A stretch of DNA of 64,000 nt from Acinetobacter dispersus (GTDB taxonomy: Bacteria; Pseudomonadota; Gammaproteobacteria; Pseudomonadales; Moraxellaceae): the NCBI RefSeq assembly GCF_009884975.1, contig NZ_CP041970.1, forward strand, positions 1,736,001 to 1,800,000. Reading direction: 5' to 3'. Below, piece after piece: positions 17,761-26,839 of this stretch; the first letter of the stretch is position 1; each line of letters opens with the position of its first letter. The position numbers and the translations under genes were made by a program. The notes beneath the pieces were generated by a model that was not told the origin of the DNA, did not search any database, and worked only from the letters and a program-made list of their open reading frames with translations.

Positions 17761-18831
17761 ATGAGTATTCAAGTTAAAAATATTGAAAAACACTTTGGTG
17801 CATTCCATGCGCTGAAAAATATCTCTTTGGACTTTCCTGAAGGTGAATTGGTTGCCCTACTTGGTCCTTCAGGCTGCGGAAAAACAACCTTATTACGCAT
17901 CATTGCAGGCTTAGAATCTGCAGATGGCGGTCAGGTTTTACTTGAAGGTGAAGATGCAACAGACATTCATGTTCGTGAGCGTCAGGTTGGTTTTGTTTTC
18001 CAACATTATGCCCTATTCCGCCACATGACTGTTTTTGACAATATTGCCTTTGGTTTACGCGTTCGCCCACGTGCAACACGTCCTTCAGAAGCTGAAATCA
18101 AAAAACGCGTAACGCGCTTATTGGATTTGGTACAGCTCGGCTTCTTGGCAGATCGTTACCCTGCTCAGCTTTCTGGTGGTCAGCGTCAACGTATTGCATT
18201 AGCCCGCGCGCTCGCAGTTGAACCACGAGTTTTGTTACTTGATGAACCATTTGGTGCACTTGATGCTAAAGTGCGTAAAGAATTACGCCGTTGGTTACGT
18301 ACCTTACATGATGAGTTGCATATCACTTCAATTTTTGTGACTCACGATCAAGAAGAAGCTTTAGAAGTGGCTGACCAGATCATCGTGATGAACAAAGGTG
18401 ATGTCGAACAGATTGGTTCACCACGTGAAGTGTATGAAAAACCTGCAACCCCATTTGTTTTTGATTTCCTTGGTCAAGCAAATCGTTTTGAAGGTGAGCA
18501 TACTGGCGGTATTATCCGTATCGGCGATGATCGTATTCAGCTACCAACACTATTAGATGCGCCACAAGGGAAAGTCATTGCATTTGCACGACCAAATGAA
18601 TTACATATTCATACCCAACCTCAAGCCAATACCATTGAGGCAACATTCTTACGTGAAGTGTGGATTGCAGGTAGAGTTGTAGCGGAATTACAAGATCGTA
18701 GTGGACGTACTATCGAAATTTTATTAAGTGTAGAAGAAGCGAACTTACATCAATTCAAACCAAATCAAAACGTTTGGATCAGTGCAGCTCAACTTCATTT
18801 ATTCGCAGATCAAACAACGCAAGTTGCTTAA
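17761..18831 (+). CDS. cysA: Sulfate/thiosulfate import ATPase CysA
   Basis: CysA hydrolyses ATP to drive sulfate import. The 356-residue protein has Walker A GPSGCGKT (about 34-41), Q-loop FVFQHYALF, signature LSGGQRQR, Walker [12 protein letters not shown] and the H-loop VTHDQEEAL, followed by a C-terminal TOBE-like regulatory domain (about 240-350) as in the CysA/PotA group. It is the last transport gene of the cluster. Confidence 0.97.
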   Translation: MSIQVKNIEKHFGAFHALKNISLDFPEGELVALLGPSGCGKTTLLRIIAGLESADGGQVLLEGEDATDIHVRERQVGFVFQHYALFRHMTVFDNIAFGLRVRPRATRPSEAEIKKRVTRLLDLVQLGFLADRYPAQLSGGQRQRIALARALAVEPRVLLLDEPFGALDAKVRKELRRWLRTLHDELHITSIFVTHDQEEALEVADQIIVMNKGDVEQIGSPREVYEKPATPFVFDFLGQANRFEGEHTGGIIRIGDDRIQLPTLLDAPQGKVIAFARPNELHIHTQPQANTIEATFLREVWIAGRVVAELQDRSGRTIEILLSVEEANLHQFKPNQNVWISAAQLHLFADQTTQVA

Positions 18832-18840
18832 AATAATATT

Positions 18841-18875
18841 GATGGGGTAAAACACGCCCCATCCTCTTATGAGGA
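18841..18875 (+). promoter_or_regulatory. Hairpin pair between cysA and cysB that covers the cysB ribosome site
   Basis: GATGGGG/CCCCATC (18841-18847, 18857-18863) forms a strong stem, directly followed by TCCTC-TTAT-GAGGA (18862-18875). The GAGGA half of the second stem is the ribosome site of cysB, 9 bp before its ATG. The two stems share two bases and so compete. This could lower cysB translation or act as a partial terminator; no T-run follows. Confidence 0.45.
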
Positions 18876-18884
18876 AAAACTTTT

Positions 18885-19808
18885 ATGAACTTCCAACAAC
18901 TCAGAATTATTCGAGAAACTGTTCGCCAAAACTTTAATTTAACTGAAGCATCTGCGGCACTTTATACCTCCCAATCTGGTGTCAGTAAACACATTAAAGA
19001 TTTAGAAGATGAATTAGGTGTACAGCTATTTGTACGTAAAGGTAAACGCTTATTAGGCCTCACCGAACCAGGTCAATCATTATTAAGCATTGTAGAGCGC
19101 ATGCTAGTCGATGCTGACAATATTAAACGTCTAGCCGATGATTTTAATAAAGTTGATGAAGGCACATTGACTATTGCAACCACACATACTCAAGCACGTT
19201 ATGTACTGCCACCGATTGTGAATCAATTTAAAAAATTATTTCCAAAAGTACATTTGGTTTTACAACAGGCTAGCCCTGTTGAGATTGCAGAAATGCTACT
19301 CCAAGGTGAAGCAGATATTGGTATTGCAACCGAATCATTAACAACAGAAGATAATTTGGCCAGCGTGCCTTATTATGAATGGCATCACAGTATCATTACA
19401 CCGAAAGATCATCCATTAGCAAAGCTCGATAAAATCAGCCTAGATGTGTTAGCTGAATATCCTCTGATTACCTACCACGGCGGTTTCACAGGACGTTCTA
19501 AAATCGATAAGGCTTTTGAAGATGCACAATTGCATGCCGACATTGTAATGTCAGCCCTCGATGCCGATGTCATCAAAACCTATGTTGAACTGAATATGGG
19601 CGTCGGAATTGTCAACGATGTCGCTTATGATGCAGAGCGTGATTATCGTTTACAGCAAATCAAAACAGATATATTTGGTGTTAATACGACATGGATTGCG
19701 GTACGTAAAGGACACCTGCTCCGTGGCTATGGTTATGAATTTATCTCGCTCTGCTCACCAGAGACGGATATTAAAGCACTAAAAAAAGTGGCTTATCCAG
19801 AAGAATAA
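18885..19808 (+). CDS. cysB: LysR-type regulator CysB
   Basis: CysB activates sulfur-assimilation genes and responds to N-acetylserine and sulfide. The 307-residue protein has a LysR-type N-terminal helix-turn-helix (LTEASAALYTSQSGVSKHIKDLE) and a long effector domain with the CysB blocks TTHTQARYVLPP and YHGGFTGRSKID. This Thr/Ser-rich sulfate-binding loop separates CysB/Cbl from other LysR proteins. Cbl is the alternative; single-copy linkage to the permease genes makes CysB more likely. It ends just before a perfect terminator. Confidence 0.9.
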   Translation: MNFQQLRIIRETVRQNFNLTEASAALYTSQSGVSKHIKDLEDELGVQLFVRKGKRLLGLTEPGQSLLSIVERMLVDADNIKRLADDFNKVDEGTLTIATTHTQARYVLPPIVNQFKKLFPKVHLVLQQASPVEIAEMLLQGEADIGIATESLTTEDNLASVPYYEWHHSIITPKDHPLAKLDKISLDVLAEYPLITYHGGFTGRSKIDKAFEDAQLHADIVMSALDADVIKTYVELNMGVGIVNDVAYDAERDYRLQQIKTDIFGVNTTWIAVRKGHLLRGYGYEFISLCSPETDIKALKKVAYPEE

Positions 19809-19817
19809 ATTATCCAA

Positions 19818-19849
19818 AAAAACAAAAGGCTCATATGAGCCTTTTGTTT
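19818..19849. terminator. Terminator of cysB
   Basis: A perfect 32-bp palindrome centred between 19833 and 19834: 16 bp on each side, with AGGCTCAT/ATGAGCCT at the core and A-rich/T-rich ends. It works on the plus strand for cysB. Confidence 0.85.
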
Positions 19850-19863
19850 TACTTAATTAAAGA

Positions 19864-19900
19864 GCATAAAAAAACGAGCATTAAGCTCGTTTTTTTATGC
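19864..19900. terminator. Terminator of carO
   Basis: A perfect 16-bp stem, ACGAGC/GCTCGT at the core flanked by A and T runs, around the loop ATTAA. It lies 13 bp beyond the carO stop and is symmetric, so it should also stop leftover transcription coming from cysB. Confidence 0.85.
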
Positions 19901-19912
19901 TGAATGCATGGA

Positions 19913-20668
19913 TTAGAACTTGAAGCTCACACCCACTTTTGCAACTGGCATCCACTCATATTTACTTTTGTTTTCAATATTACGTTGTTCTTTATCAACA
20001 GCGCTTTCTAAAGTATTACCGTTACTACCGATGATTTGATCATCGCCAGAAGTTTTTAAGTTAACGGTTGGGTTACCTGTATAATAAGCACCAACTTCAC
20101 CAAATAAACCGATATTTTTATACACAGGGGCATTTAAACCAAAACCTACGTATGGTGCGATATCATTATCATAATTCATCGTACCATCAATTTGTGCACT
20201 CTGACTATTGGTTGTTGTAAAGCGCTCACCATTAACCCGAACCAAACTGTTGCCACCAACACGTTTTTTCAAATCATAGGTATTGTCAAGATAACCAACA
20301 CCTGCTGCTACATAAAGAGCACGAGCAAATGCATTTTGGTTAGTACCCCATGGGTAAATTTCAGCATTTAAATATGCTGTTTTATTATCCATGTCCATAT
20401 CATATTTCGTGCCATCAACTTTCAAACTGTCTGACCAAGAAATATCGCCACCATTATAACCAAGGCTTAAGCTCACGTATGGATTGACTTTATATGAAAT
20501 TGCACCACCGTAGCCTGTCGTACCTACTTCAGCACGAACTGAAACTGGATCTAAGTATGAAGGGAATGCATAAACTGATTCCTTCACAACTTGCTCATCT
20601 GCTGCAAATGCAGTACCTGCAATCGCTGTTAATGCACCTGCTGCTAACATAACACGCAAAGCTTTCAT
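19913..20668 (-). CDS. carO: CarO-type outer-membrane channel
   Basis: CarO is an eight-stranded beta-barrel of the Acinetobacter outer membrane, linked to basic amino acid (ornithine) and carbapenem uptake in A. baumannii. The 251-residue protein has a signal peptide ending TAFAAD (about 22), and the CarO blocks RAEVGTTGYGGA, GYNGGDISWSD, GTKYDMDMDN, YLNAEIYPWG and the C-terminal KYEWMPVAKVGVSFKF ending in Phe, as barrel proteins do. Surface loops (about 130-165 and 205-235) differ from the A. baumannii protein I remember, consistent with known CarO diversity. A GAGGAG ribosome site precedes the ATG. Confidence 0.9.
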   Translation of the reverse strand: MKALRVMLAAGALTAIAGTAFAADEQVVKESVYAFPSYLDPVSVRAEVGTTGYGGAISYKVNPYVSLSLGYNGGDISWSDSLKVDGTKYDMDMDNKTAYLNAEIYPWGTNQNAFARALYVAAGVGYLDNTYDLKKRVGGNSLVRVNGERFTTTNSQSAQIDGTMNYDNDIAPYVGFGLNAPVYKNIGLFGEVGAYYTGNPTVNLKTSGDDQIIGSNGNTLESAVDKEQRNIENKSKYEWMPVAKVGVSFKF

Positions 20669-20964
20669 TGAAGTCTCCTCACAAAACGCTTTTATTTAAA
20701 TAAATATATAATTGTTGCTTGTGGACTAAGCATAAAAGAATGCTCGCTAACTTTTTATACAGAAACTGATTACTTTTTGTTATTTTTTGATACAAATTCG
20801 AATGAATTATGTATTTCTAAATTATAGATAAAAAACAATGGACTCCATTTTTATTACAGTTTTGTTGCGCAAATTTAAAACAATATATTGTAACTACTTT
20901 TTTCAAAGATTCTTGCCACAAATTAGTGTAAAATCTTCAAAATTTTTTTGGAAGAACGAAGATC

Positions 20965-21786
20965 ATGTCTCAGCTTTCTACAATCATTGAGCAAGCATTT
21001 GAAGACCGTGCCAACTATAGCGCAACGGACTGCCCAACAGAAATCCGTCAAGCTGTAGAAGAAGCATTGACTGCTTTAGACAACGGTACACTTCGCGTAG
21101 CGGAAAAAATCGATGGTGAGTGGGTTGTTCACCAATGGTTAAAAAAAGCAGTTTTACTTTCATTCAAACTCAATGACAACAAGCCAATTGAAGCTTGTGA
21201 TCTTCGTTTCTATGACAAAGTAGATACTAAATACGCAGGTTGGACTGAAGAACAGTTCAAAGCTGCGGGTGTACGTGTTGTACCGCCTGCTGTAGCTCGT
21301 CGTGGTAGTTTCCAAGCGAAAAATGTGATTTTGATGCCTTCATATGTCAACATCGGTGCTTATGTAGATGAAGGTACCATGGTTGATACATGGGCTACTG
21401 TAGGTTCATGTGCGCAAATCGGTAAAAATGTTCACTTATCTGGTGGCGTTGGTATCGGTGGTGTTTTAGAGCCATTACAAGCAAACCCAACCATTATTGA
21501 AGATAACTGTTTCATCGGTGCACGTTCTGAAATCGTTGAAGGTGTGATTGTTGAAGAAGGTTCTGTCATCTCAATGGGCGTTTTCATTGGTCAATCAACC
21601 AAGATCTTCGATCGTGAGACTGGTGAAGTTCATTATGGCCGCGTACCAGCAGGTTCTGTGGTTGTTGCGGGTAGCCTTCCATCTAAATGCGGTACTTACA
21701 GCCTTTACGCTGCAATCATCGTGAAAAAAGTTGATGCGAAAACACGTGCAAAAACGAGCCTAAACGATTTATTGCGTGCAGACTAA
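20965..21786 (+). CDS. dapD: Tetrahydrodipicolinate N-succinyltransferase
   Basis: DapD succinylates tetrahydrodipicolinate in the lysine/diaminopimelate pathway, using succinyl-CoA. The 273-residue protein has the N-terminal helical domain and a left-handed beta-helix of hexapeptide repeats (for example [19 protein letters not shown] and IGIGGVLEP). The block [25 protein letters not shown] is family-typical. It stands alone, with a 296-bp A+T-rich gap to carO that must hold both divergent promoters, and its own terminator. Confidence 0.97.
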   Translation: MSQLSTIIEQAFEDRANYSATDCPTEIRQAVEEALTALDNGTLRVAEKIDGEWVVHQWLKKAVLLSFKLNDNKPIEACDLRFYDKVDTKYAGWTEEQFKAAGVRVVPPAVARRGSFQAKNVILMPSYVNIGAYVDEGTMVDTWATVGSCAQIGKNVHLSGGVGIGGVLEPLQANPTIIEDNCFIGARSEIVEGVIVEEGSVISMGVFIGQSTKIFDRETGEVHYGRVPAGSVVVAGSLPSKCGTYSLYAAIIVKKVDAKTRAKTSLNDLLRAD

Positions 21787-21822
21787 TTTATAATATTTAT
21801 TGCGGAACTTGGTCGTTCCCCG

Positions 21823-21850
21823 TCTCTACGATCAGTCATGGTCGTAGAGA
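21823..21850 (+). terminator. Terminator of dapD
   Basis: TCTCTACGA and TCGTAGAGA form a perfect 9-bp stem around a 10-base loop, followed by TTTTGTTTTTT. A smaller GGAAC/GTTCC hairpin lies just upstream. Confidence 0.85.
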
Positions 21851-21905
21851 TTTTGTTTTTTATGTACATGCTGCTTGTGTAGCAACTGTTTTGTGGTAAC
21901 TGTTT

Positions 21906-22616
21906 ATGGCTTCCTTACGTTCTTCTGCAATTCCTGTCTCAGATCCTGCGGCAGGTTTACGCATCACAGAGATTTTTTACTCTTTGCAAGGCGAAGCGAA
22001 TACGTTTGGTCTACCGACCGTGTTTATTCGTTTAACAGGTTGCCCTTTACGTTGTAGTTATTGCGATACGACCTACTCTTTTGAAGGTGGTGAGCGCTTA
22101 TCGCTTGAACAGATTATCGAAACTGCAAGCCAACATAAAACACCTTATATTTGCGTCACAGGCGGCGAGCCTCTTGCTCAGCCGAATTGCCTGATTTTAT
22201 TACAGCGCCTATGTGACCTCGGTTTTGAAGTATCTCTAGAAACCAGTGGTGCCTTAGATGTGTCTAAAGTTGATCCACGTGTTTCTAAAGTACTGGATTT
22301 AAAAACACCGACCTCTAAAGAAGATCATCGAAACCTATACAGCAATCTTGACTATTTAACGCCACATGATCAGATTAAATTTGTGATTTGTAATCGTGCG
22401 GACTATGAGTGGTCTAAACAACAACTTGAACAATTCCAGTTGCAAGATAAAGTGAGTACAGTATGGTTCTCGCCTGCTTTTGCAGTTGAAAAAGGTGCTG
22501 TTGCCCTGCCTGCTTTGGCACGTGACTTAGCCCAATGGATTCTAGAAGACCATCTCCCTGTTCGTTTCCAATTACAGTTGCATAAGCTGTTATGGAATGA
22601 TGAATCTGGTCGTTAA
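21906..22616 (+). CDS. queE: 7-carboxy-7-deazaguanine synthase
   Basis: QueE is a radical SAM enzyme that makes the 7-deazaguanine ring for queuosine and related nucleosides. The 236-residue product has the cluster motif CPLRCSYC (CX3CX2C) near residue 49, the glycine-rich SAM region VTGGEPLAQ and the substrate block FYSLQGEANTFGLPTVFIRL. It is followed 65 bp later by queC; the two form the preQ0 pair here, with queD and queF not in the window. The C-terminus HKLLW is typical. Confidence 0.93.
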   Translation: MASLRSSAIPVSDPAAGLRITEIFYSLQGEANTFGLPTVFIRLTGCPLRCSYCDTTYSFEGGERLSLEQIIETASQHKTPYICVTGGEPLAQPNCLILLQRLCDLGFEVSLETSGALDVSKVDPRVSKVLDLKTPTSKEDHRNLYSNLDYLTPHDQIKFVICNRADYEWSKQQLEQFQLQDKVSTVWFSPAFAVEKGAVALPALARDLAQWILEDHLPVRFQLQLHKLLWNDESGR

Positions 22617-22681
22617 AATACTTACCATCTCCGTTCTGCAAAATAGATCGGCTTTTATCAAATTTATTTTTAGGTTGAATC

Positions 22682-23362
22682 ATGGAAAATAATATGCGTT
22701 CTCGTGCCATCGTATTATTGTCTGGCGGCTTAGACTCAACAACGTGTCTTGCTTGGGCACAGGCAAATTATGAATGTATCGCCTTAAGCTTTATGTATGG
22801 TCAACGTTCAACGACTGAACTTGATGCAGCCAAGGCACTTGCACAACGTGCAGGCGTAGAACACCGTGTCATTAATATTGATTTGGGCAATTTGGGCGGT
22901 TCTGCACTTACAGATCATAACATTGAAGTCCCAGAACAATTACAAGAAGGCATTCCTGTAACTTATGTTCCAGCACGTAACACTATTTTCTTATCTTATG
23001 CACTTGCTGCAGCCGAAGTTTTTGACGCATCTGCCATCGTGATTGGGATCAATGCTGTTGATTATTCAGGATATCCTGACTGTCGCCCTGAATTTATTGA
23101 CGCTTTTGCCAATCTTGCCCGTTTGGCAACAAAAGCTGGTGTTGAAGGAAAACCCCTTAAAATTGAAACACCTTTGTTACATTTATCTAAAGCGAATATT
23201 ATACGCTTAGGCATCGAACATGGCGTAGACTATAGTCAAACGGTATCCTGCTATCAGGCAGATGCTCAAGGACGTGCATGTGGCAAATGCGACAGCTGTC
23301 GTTTACGTCAACAAGGTTTTATCGAAGCAGGTATTGCGGATCCAACGCGTTACGCTGAATAA
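22682..23362 (+). CDS. queC: 7-cyano-7-deazaguanine synthase
   Basis: QueC converts carboxy-deazaguanine to preQ0 with ATP and ammonia. The 226-residue product has the PP-loop [10 protein letters not shown] near the N-terminus and a C-terminal zinc site of four cysteines in [17 protein letters not shown]. The ATG at 22682 follows an AGG ribosome site; an ATG four codons later would give 222 residues. It belongs with queE. Confidence 0.94.
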   Translation: MENNMRSRAIVLLSGGLDSTTCLAWAQANYECIALSFMYGQRSTTELDAAKALAQRAGVEHRVINIDLGNLGGSALTDHNIEVPEQLQEGIPVTYVPARNTIFLSYALAAAEVFDASAIVIGINAVDYSGYPDCRPEFIDAFANLARLATKAGVEGKPLKIETPLLHLSKANIIRLGIEHGVDYSQTVSCYQADAQGRACGKCDSCRLRQQGFIEAGIADPTRYAE

Positions 23363-23393
23363 CCGATATAGGGTAAAAAATTAGGTACATTAT

Positions 23394-23819
23394 ATGAAGT
23401 TTTCTAAATCAAATCTTATTCTTTCTACAATGATGTCAGCTGCTGCATTATTTGCAACAGCAACTCACGCAGCTGATAACCCATTACAAACTGCGTATAA
23501 AAGTACCAATGTAAAAGCAGCGTTGGTCAATGTATGTAAAGACCAAACTGCGAAAGGCGGCAAATTAACAGCGGCAGAAGTAAGCAAGTTCTGTGGTTGC
23601 CAAATTGATGCACAAGGTAAAGTAACTGAAGCACAAAAATGGGAAATCCAAAGTGCAATCAACGCGAAGAAAAGCCCAAGTTCTTTAGGTTTTGTACAAC
23701 AGCAAAATAAAGACTTACAAGCTTGCCTAGGTGCGCCGCTTGTAACTAAGCTTGAAAAACTAACTGAAGAAGCAATGAAAGCTGCTCAACAACAGCAGCA
23801 ACAAGCACCGAAAAAATAA
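23394..23819 (+). CDS. Small periplasmic protein with four cysteines
   Basis: The 141-residue product has a signal peptide (cut after ATATHAAD, about residue 28). The mature protein is helical and polar, with Cys in NVCKDQ, FCGCQID and QACLG, so two disulfides are likely in the periplasm. It ends in a Gln tract (QQQQQQ) and PKK. I do not recognise a family. It follows queC by 31 bp with no terminator between, so it may be co-transcribed, but a functional link to queuosine is unlikely. Confidence 0.8.
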   Translation: MKFSKSNLILSTMMSAAALFATATHAADNPLQTAYKSTNVKAALVNVCKDQTAKGGKLTAAEVSKFCGCQIDAQGKVTEAQKWEIQSAINAKKSPSSLGFVQQQNKDLQACLGAPLVTKLEKLTEEAMKAAQQQQQQAPKK

Positions 23820-23834
23820 GCTTGTCTTGCTCAG

Positions 23835-23864
23835 AACAAAGCCTGCATTTATGCAGGCTTTGTT
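23835..23864 (+). terminator. Terminator after the four-cysteine periplasmic protein
   Basis: AACAAAGCCTGC and GCAGGCTTTGTT pair perfectly over 12 bp around ATTTAT. The next gene's plausible start lies after it, which argues against the longer open frame that runs through this stem. Confidence 0.8.
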
Positions 23865-23892
23865 TATAGGGTTTGTTAAAATCTCTTTTATC

Positions 23893-24600
23893 ATGAATAA
23901 GTTGAATAACAGCATGCAAGACCAGTGGAAAACCAATGCGGATCAAAGGCAGTCAATCGTCTCTTTTAGTGGTGGTAAAGACAGTTCCCTCGCCTTATAC
24001 CATGCCATGCAAACAGGTACAGTGATCGGACTGATTGTGATGCTGGAAGAGCAAGGACAACGCTCGCGGTCACATGCAATGCCACTGGATATTATCCGTG
24101 CGCAAGCAGATGCAATTGGTTTACCTGTGTATATGACGTCATCAAGTTGGGCTGATTATGAAACAAAGTTTATCGCGCTACTCAATCAAGCCAAACAACA
24201 CGGTGCTGAAGTACTGGTAACAGGTGATTTGGATATGCCTCAACATGGCTGTTGGCATGATCAGGTGACTCAGCAAGTGGGTCTAAAATTAGGCATGCCG
24301 CTGTGGTTACGCCCACATAAAGAAGTGGTAGAAGAGTTTATCAATCTAGGATTTAAAAGTGTCATTGTAACGGTCAATCTTAAACTCGGTATGAAAGTCG
24401 AGGATCTAGGTAAAATTTTAACCCTAGACTATATTCAGGAATTAGAAAGTCGTGGCATTGACCCATGTGGTGAAGGTGGTGAATTCCACACTACCGTGAT
24501 TGATGGACCAATTTTTAACAAAGCTATTCCTGTACGTCATGGCGATATTGTTTATCATGAGGAATATGCTTTTTTACCCCTTGAGCTTGAACAAAATTAA
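23893..24600 (+). CDS. Dph6-related ATP pyrophosphatase (adenine nucleotide alpha hydrolase family)
   Basis: The protein has the PP-loop SFSGGKDSSLALYHAM near its N-terminus and the conserved C-terminal block DPCGEGGEFHT of the Dph6/MJ0570 family. In eukaryotes Dph6 amidates diphthine on EF-2; bacteria lack diphthamide, so the bacterial substrate is unknown. The frame is open upstream, but a terminator lies in that part; starts at 23893 (235 residues) or 23914 (MQDQWKTN) are better. It sits 19 bp before bcp and probably shares its transcript. Confidence 0.85.
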   Translation: MNKLNNSMQDQWKTNADQRQSIVSFSGGKDSSLALYHAMQTGTVIGLIVMLEEQGQRSRSHAMPLDIIRAQADAIGLPVYMTSSSWADYETKFIALLNQAKQHGAEVLVTGDLDMPQHGCWHDQVTQQVGLKLGMPLWLRPHKEVVEEFINLGFKSVIVTVNLKLGMKVEDLGKILTLDYIQELESRGIDPCGEGGEFHTTVIDGPIFNKAIPVRHGDIVYHEEYAFLPLELEQN

Positions 24601-24619
24601 CTTTATCGAAGGATAAACA

Positions 24620-25081
24620 ATGTCTGAGAATATTCAATTACCGGATCACACTTTCCCAACCACACAAGGTGAAATCAATTTGGCTGAGACTAGCAGTGAA
24701 TGGTTGGTACTCTATTTCTATCCTAAAGACTCAACCCCTGGTTGTACCACTCAAGCAGTGGGCTTTTCTTGCTTAAAAGACCAATTTGATGCGTTAAACT
24801 GTCAAATTATTGGCGTATCACGCGACTCGGTCAAAGCGCATCAGAACTTCACTGAAAAACAAGCACTCACGATTGACTTAATCAGTGATAAAGAAGAAGT
24901 GTTATGCAAACATTTCGATGTGATCAAAGAAAAAAATATGTATGGCAAACAAGTGATGGGCATCGAACGCTCAACTTTTATTTTCCATAACCAGCAATTG
25001 GTCAAAAGCTATCGCAAAGTCAAAGCTGCTGGACACGCTGAGCAAGTGCTTGAAGACCTTAAAGCACTACAAACTGCTTAA
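24620..25081 (+). CDS. bcp: Thioredoxin-dependent peroxiredoxin, Bcp/PrxQ type
   Basis: Bcp reduces hydroperoxides with thioredoxin. The 153-residue product has the peroxidatic Cys42 in YPKDSTPGCTTQA. In most Bcp proteins the resolving Cys is five residues later; here position 47 is Val, and the next cysteines are Cys51 and Cys61 (FSCLKDQFDALNC). This makes it either a one-cysteine type or one using an alternative resolving residue. The arginine needed for catalysis is in GIERSTF. A terminator follows. Confidence 0.93.
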   Translation: MSENIQLPDHTFPTTQGEINLAETSSEWLVLYFYPKDSTPGCTTQAVGFSCLKDQFDALNCQIIGVSRDSVKAHQNFTEKQALTIDLISDKEEVLCKHFDVIKEKNMYGKQVMGIERSTFIFHNQQLVKSYRKVKAAGHAEQVLEDLKALQTA

Positions 25082-25095
25082 TCACATGTAATAAC

Positions 25096-25125
25096 AAAAA
25101 AGCGGGTTCTAAACTCGCTTTTTTT
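25096..25125 (+). terminator. Terminator of bcp
   Basis: AAAAAAGCGGGTT pairs with AACTCGCTTTTTT (one G-T wobble) around a three-base loop, and the T-run continues. Confidence 0.8.
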
Positions 25126-25201
25126 ATTCAAGCAAATTGCTGTCAGCTTCGCGCTTGGCGTATGATAAACAGATTAAAAGAATAAGCTAAAGACTTCAAA
25201 A

Positions 25202-25771
25202 ATGAATTATCTCAATGTGTTCTTATCATTACCCTTACTTATGTTTGTATCTGCATGCAATTCCAATGCACCTACGACTTCTCAAGACTCTGCTCCCATA
25301 GTCGCACAAATTCAAAAATCAGCGACCGAAATACGTTGCCAAGACCTACAAAACCCTGCATATCAACAAGTGCTTCTTGATGCAATTAATGAAATTCGGC
25401 AACATCCACGTCAATGTGGTGGACAGTATTTTCCCGCAGTTGCACCACTTCGATGGAACAATCACTTATATCAAAGTGCCTTGGCGCATGCCGAAGATAT
25501 GGCGCAGTCCAGTGTGCTTGGACATGTGAGTAGCACAGGTCAAGATTTTAGAACCCGTCTAAAACAAACATCATTTAAAGGGCGAGGCGGCGGTGAAAAC
25601 GTAGCACGTGGACAAAAAAATTTAAATGATGTGATGGCCACATGGCTTGCCAGTCCAGTGCATTGTCATAATTTAATGCATCCAAAATTTACAGATTATG
25701 CGCTAGCCTGTACAGTCGATGCCTCAACCAAGCAAAAAAGTTATTGGACTCAACAATTTGGTGTTCGATAA
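25202..25771 (+). CDS. CAP-domain (SCP/PR1) lipoprotein
   Basis: The N-terminus has a signal sequence with lipobox VSAC at residues 16-19, so the mature protein is lipid-anchored. A CAP domain occupies about residues 48-188: YQQVLLDAINEIRQHPRQCGG, HAEDMAQSSVLGHVSSTGQDFRTRL, GENVARG and TWLASPVHCHNLMHP. The His and Glu residues that cluster in CAP domains are present. Bacterial CAP proteins have no single proven role. The 189 residues stand in a small gene cluster with the downstream VOC protein 12 bp away. Confidence 0.88.
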   Translation: MNYLNVFLSLPLLMFVSACNSNAPTTSQDSAPIVAQIQKSATEIRCQDLQNPAYQQVLLDAINEIRQHPRQCGGQYFPAVAPLRWNNHLYQSALAHAEDMAQSSVLGHVSSTGQDFRTRLKQTSFKGRGGGENVARGQKNLNDVMATWLASPVHCHNLMHPKFTDYALACTVDASTKQKSYWTQQFGVR

Positions 25772-25783
25772 AAAGGAATAAGC

Positions 25784-26146
25784 ATGCAATCTGGCTCTAT
25801 TACCCCGATTTTCCGTATTTTTGATATTGCACTTGCGCAAGCATTTTATCTTGAGTATTTGGGCTTCCAATTGGAATGGCAACATACTTTTGGGGATAAC
25901 TTCCCGCTTTATCTACAGATTTCCAAAGAGGATTGCATCATTCATTTAACTGAGCATTTCGGTGATGCTAGCCCGCATAGTGCGATTCGTATTTATTGGG
26001 AGAATCTCAGTTTGCTTCATGCAGAATTGGATGCAAAAGATTATAAATTTGCCAAACCTCACATTGAGAAGACCGATTGGGAAACATTGGAGCTGAGTAT
26101 CACCGATCCATTTTCAAATCGAATTATCTTTTGGGAAGATGCCTAA
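25784..26146 (+). CDS. Glyoxalase/bleomycin-resistance (VOC) superfamily protein
   Basis: The 120-residue product is one VOC unit: FRIFDIALAQAFYLEYLGFQLEWQH at the N-terminus, LYLQISKEDCIIHLTEHFGD, and ITDPFSNRIIFWE at the end, with the potential metal ligands His and Glu in the second and last strands. The pattern is closest to glyoxalase-superfamily members annotated as bleomycin-resistance-like, but drug binding cannot be claimed. An AAGGAAT ribosome site precedes the ATG. It probably shares a transcript with the CAP lipoprotein. Confidence 0.8.
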   Translation: MQSGSITPIFRIFDIALAQAFYLEYLGFQLEWQHTFGDNFPLYLQISKEDCIIHLTEHFGDASPHSAIRIYWENLSLLHAELDAKDYKFAKPHIEKTDWETLELSITDPFSNRIIFWEDA

Positions 26147-26159
26147 TCTTCCCTTTGTA

Positions 26160-26792
26160 TTAAGACTCATCGATATTGGAGCGGTCATTGTGCTTAAATT
26201 TTTGCTGCAATTGTTGATACATCGATGATTTTTGAAATTCACTCAGAAACTGGATTGTCCCTTCAGGAAAAAATTTAGTTTGAATCTCACCACGATAATA
26301 AGCTTCACGCATTGGTGTTGCTGAAATTGAATCTTTCAAACTATCCAGTTCCACCATCTGCCACTCAGGAAATAAACGTAAATAATACGAAGATTCATCC
26401 TTAAAGTGACCAATTAACCCGACTTTTGCATTGGGCTGAATGACCGCATTGACCAAATCTTTAACCTGCTTAACCCATTTTTCATCGTTATAGACATCAA
26501 CGACATGCACAAAATAAATCCGCTTTTGATCTTCGTCAGAAAAGTTCGACAAAATCATTTGCTCACGTTCAGATGCTAAAAAGGGATTTTTGATATTCCG
26601 TTCAGATTGAGCCGAGCCCAAAGCCAAGATCACGTTCTGACTTTGTTGTAATGCAATTTCAATGGTTTGCATATGCGCCAAATGAAAAGGCTGAAAACGT
26701 CCAATAAAAACAAGATAGTCAAATGTGTACATAGGCGTAATTTCACTTTTTGTGAACTCATCAGTTGTGTCATTCAGATAAATATGCGACAT
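26160..26792 (-). CDS. nadM: NadM-like nicotinamide-nucleotide adenylyltransferase
   Basis: The protein has the nucleotidyltransferase motifs GRFQPFHLAH near residue 31 and ISATPMRE near 160, the archaeal-type NMN adenylyltransferase (NadM) pattern. In several bacteria NadM is fused to a Nudix domain; this one ends at 210 residues without it. An NadM route from NMN to NAD has been described for Acinetobacter. The start is uncertain: the ATG at 26732 (MYTFDYLVF) gives 190 residues and begins at the conserved domain. Confidence 0.82.
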   Translation of the reverse strand: MSHIYLNDTTDEFTKSEITPMYTFDYLVFIGRFQPFHLAHMQTIEIALQQSQNVILALGSAQSERNIKNPFLASEREQMILSNFSDEDQKRIYFVHVVDVYNDEKWVKQVKDLVNAVIQPNAKVGLIGHFKDESSYYLRLFPEWQMVELDSLKDSISATPMREAYYRGEIQTKFFPEGTIQFLSEFQKSSMYQQLQQKFKHNDRSNIDES

Positions 26793-26839
26793 AATGAGGG
26801 CACTTAAAAATCAATCTGGATTAAAGCAAGGATAGTACG

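Noticed and set aside
23827..23892. N-terminal extension of the Dph6-like gene
   Set aside because: It runs through a perfect terminator hairpin, and later ATG starts fit the family start.
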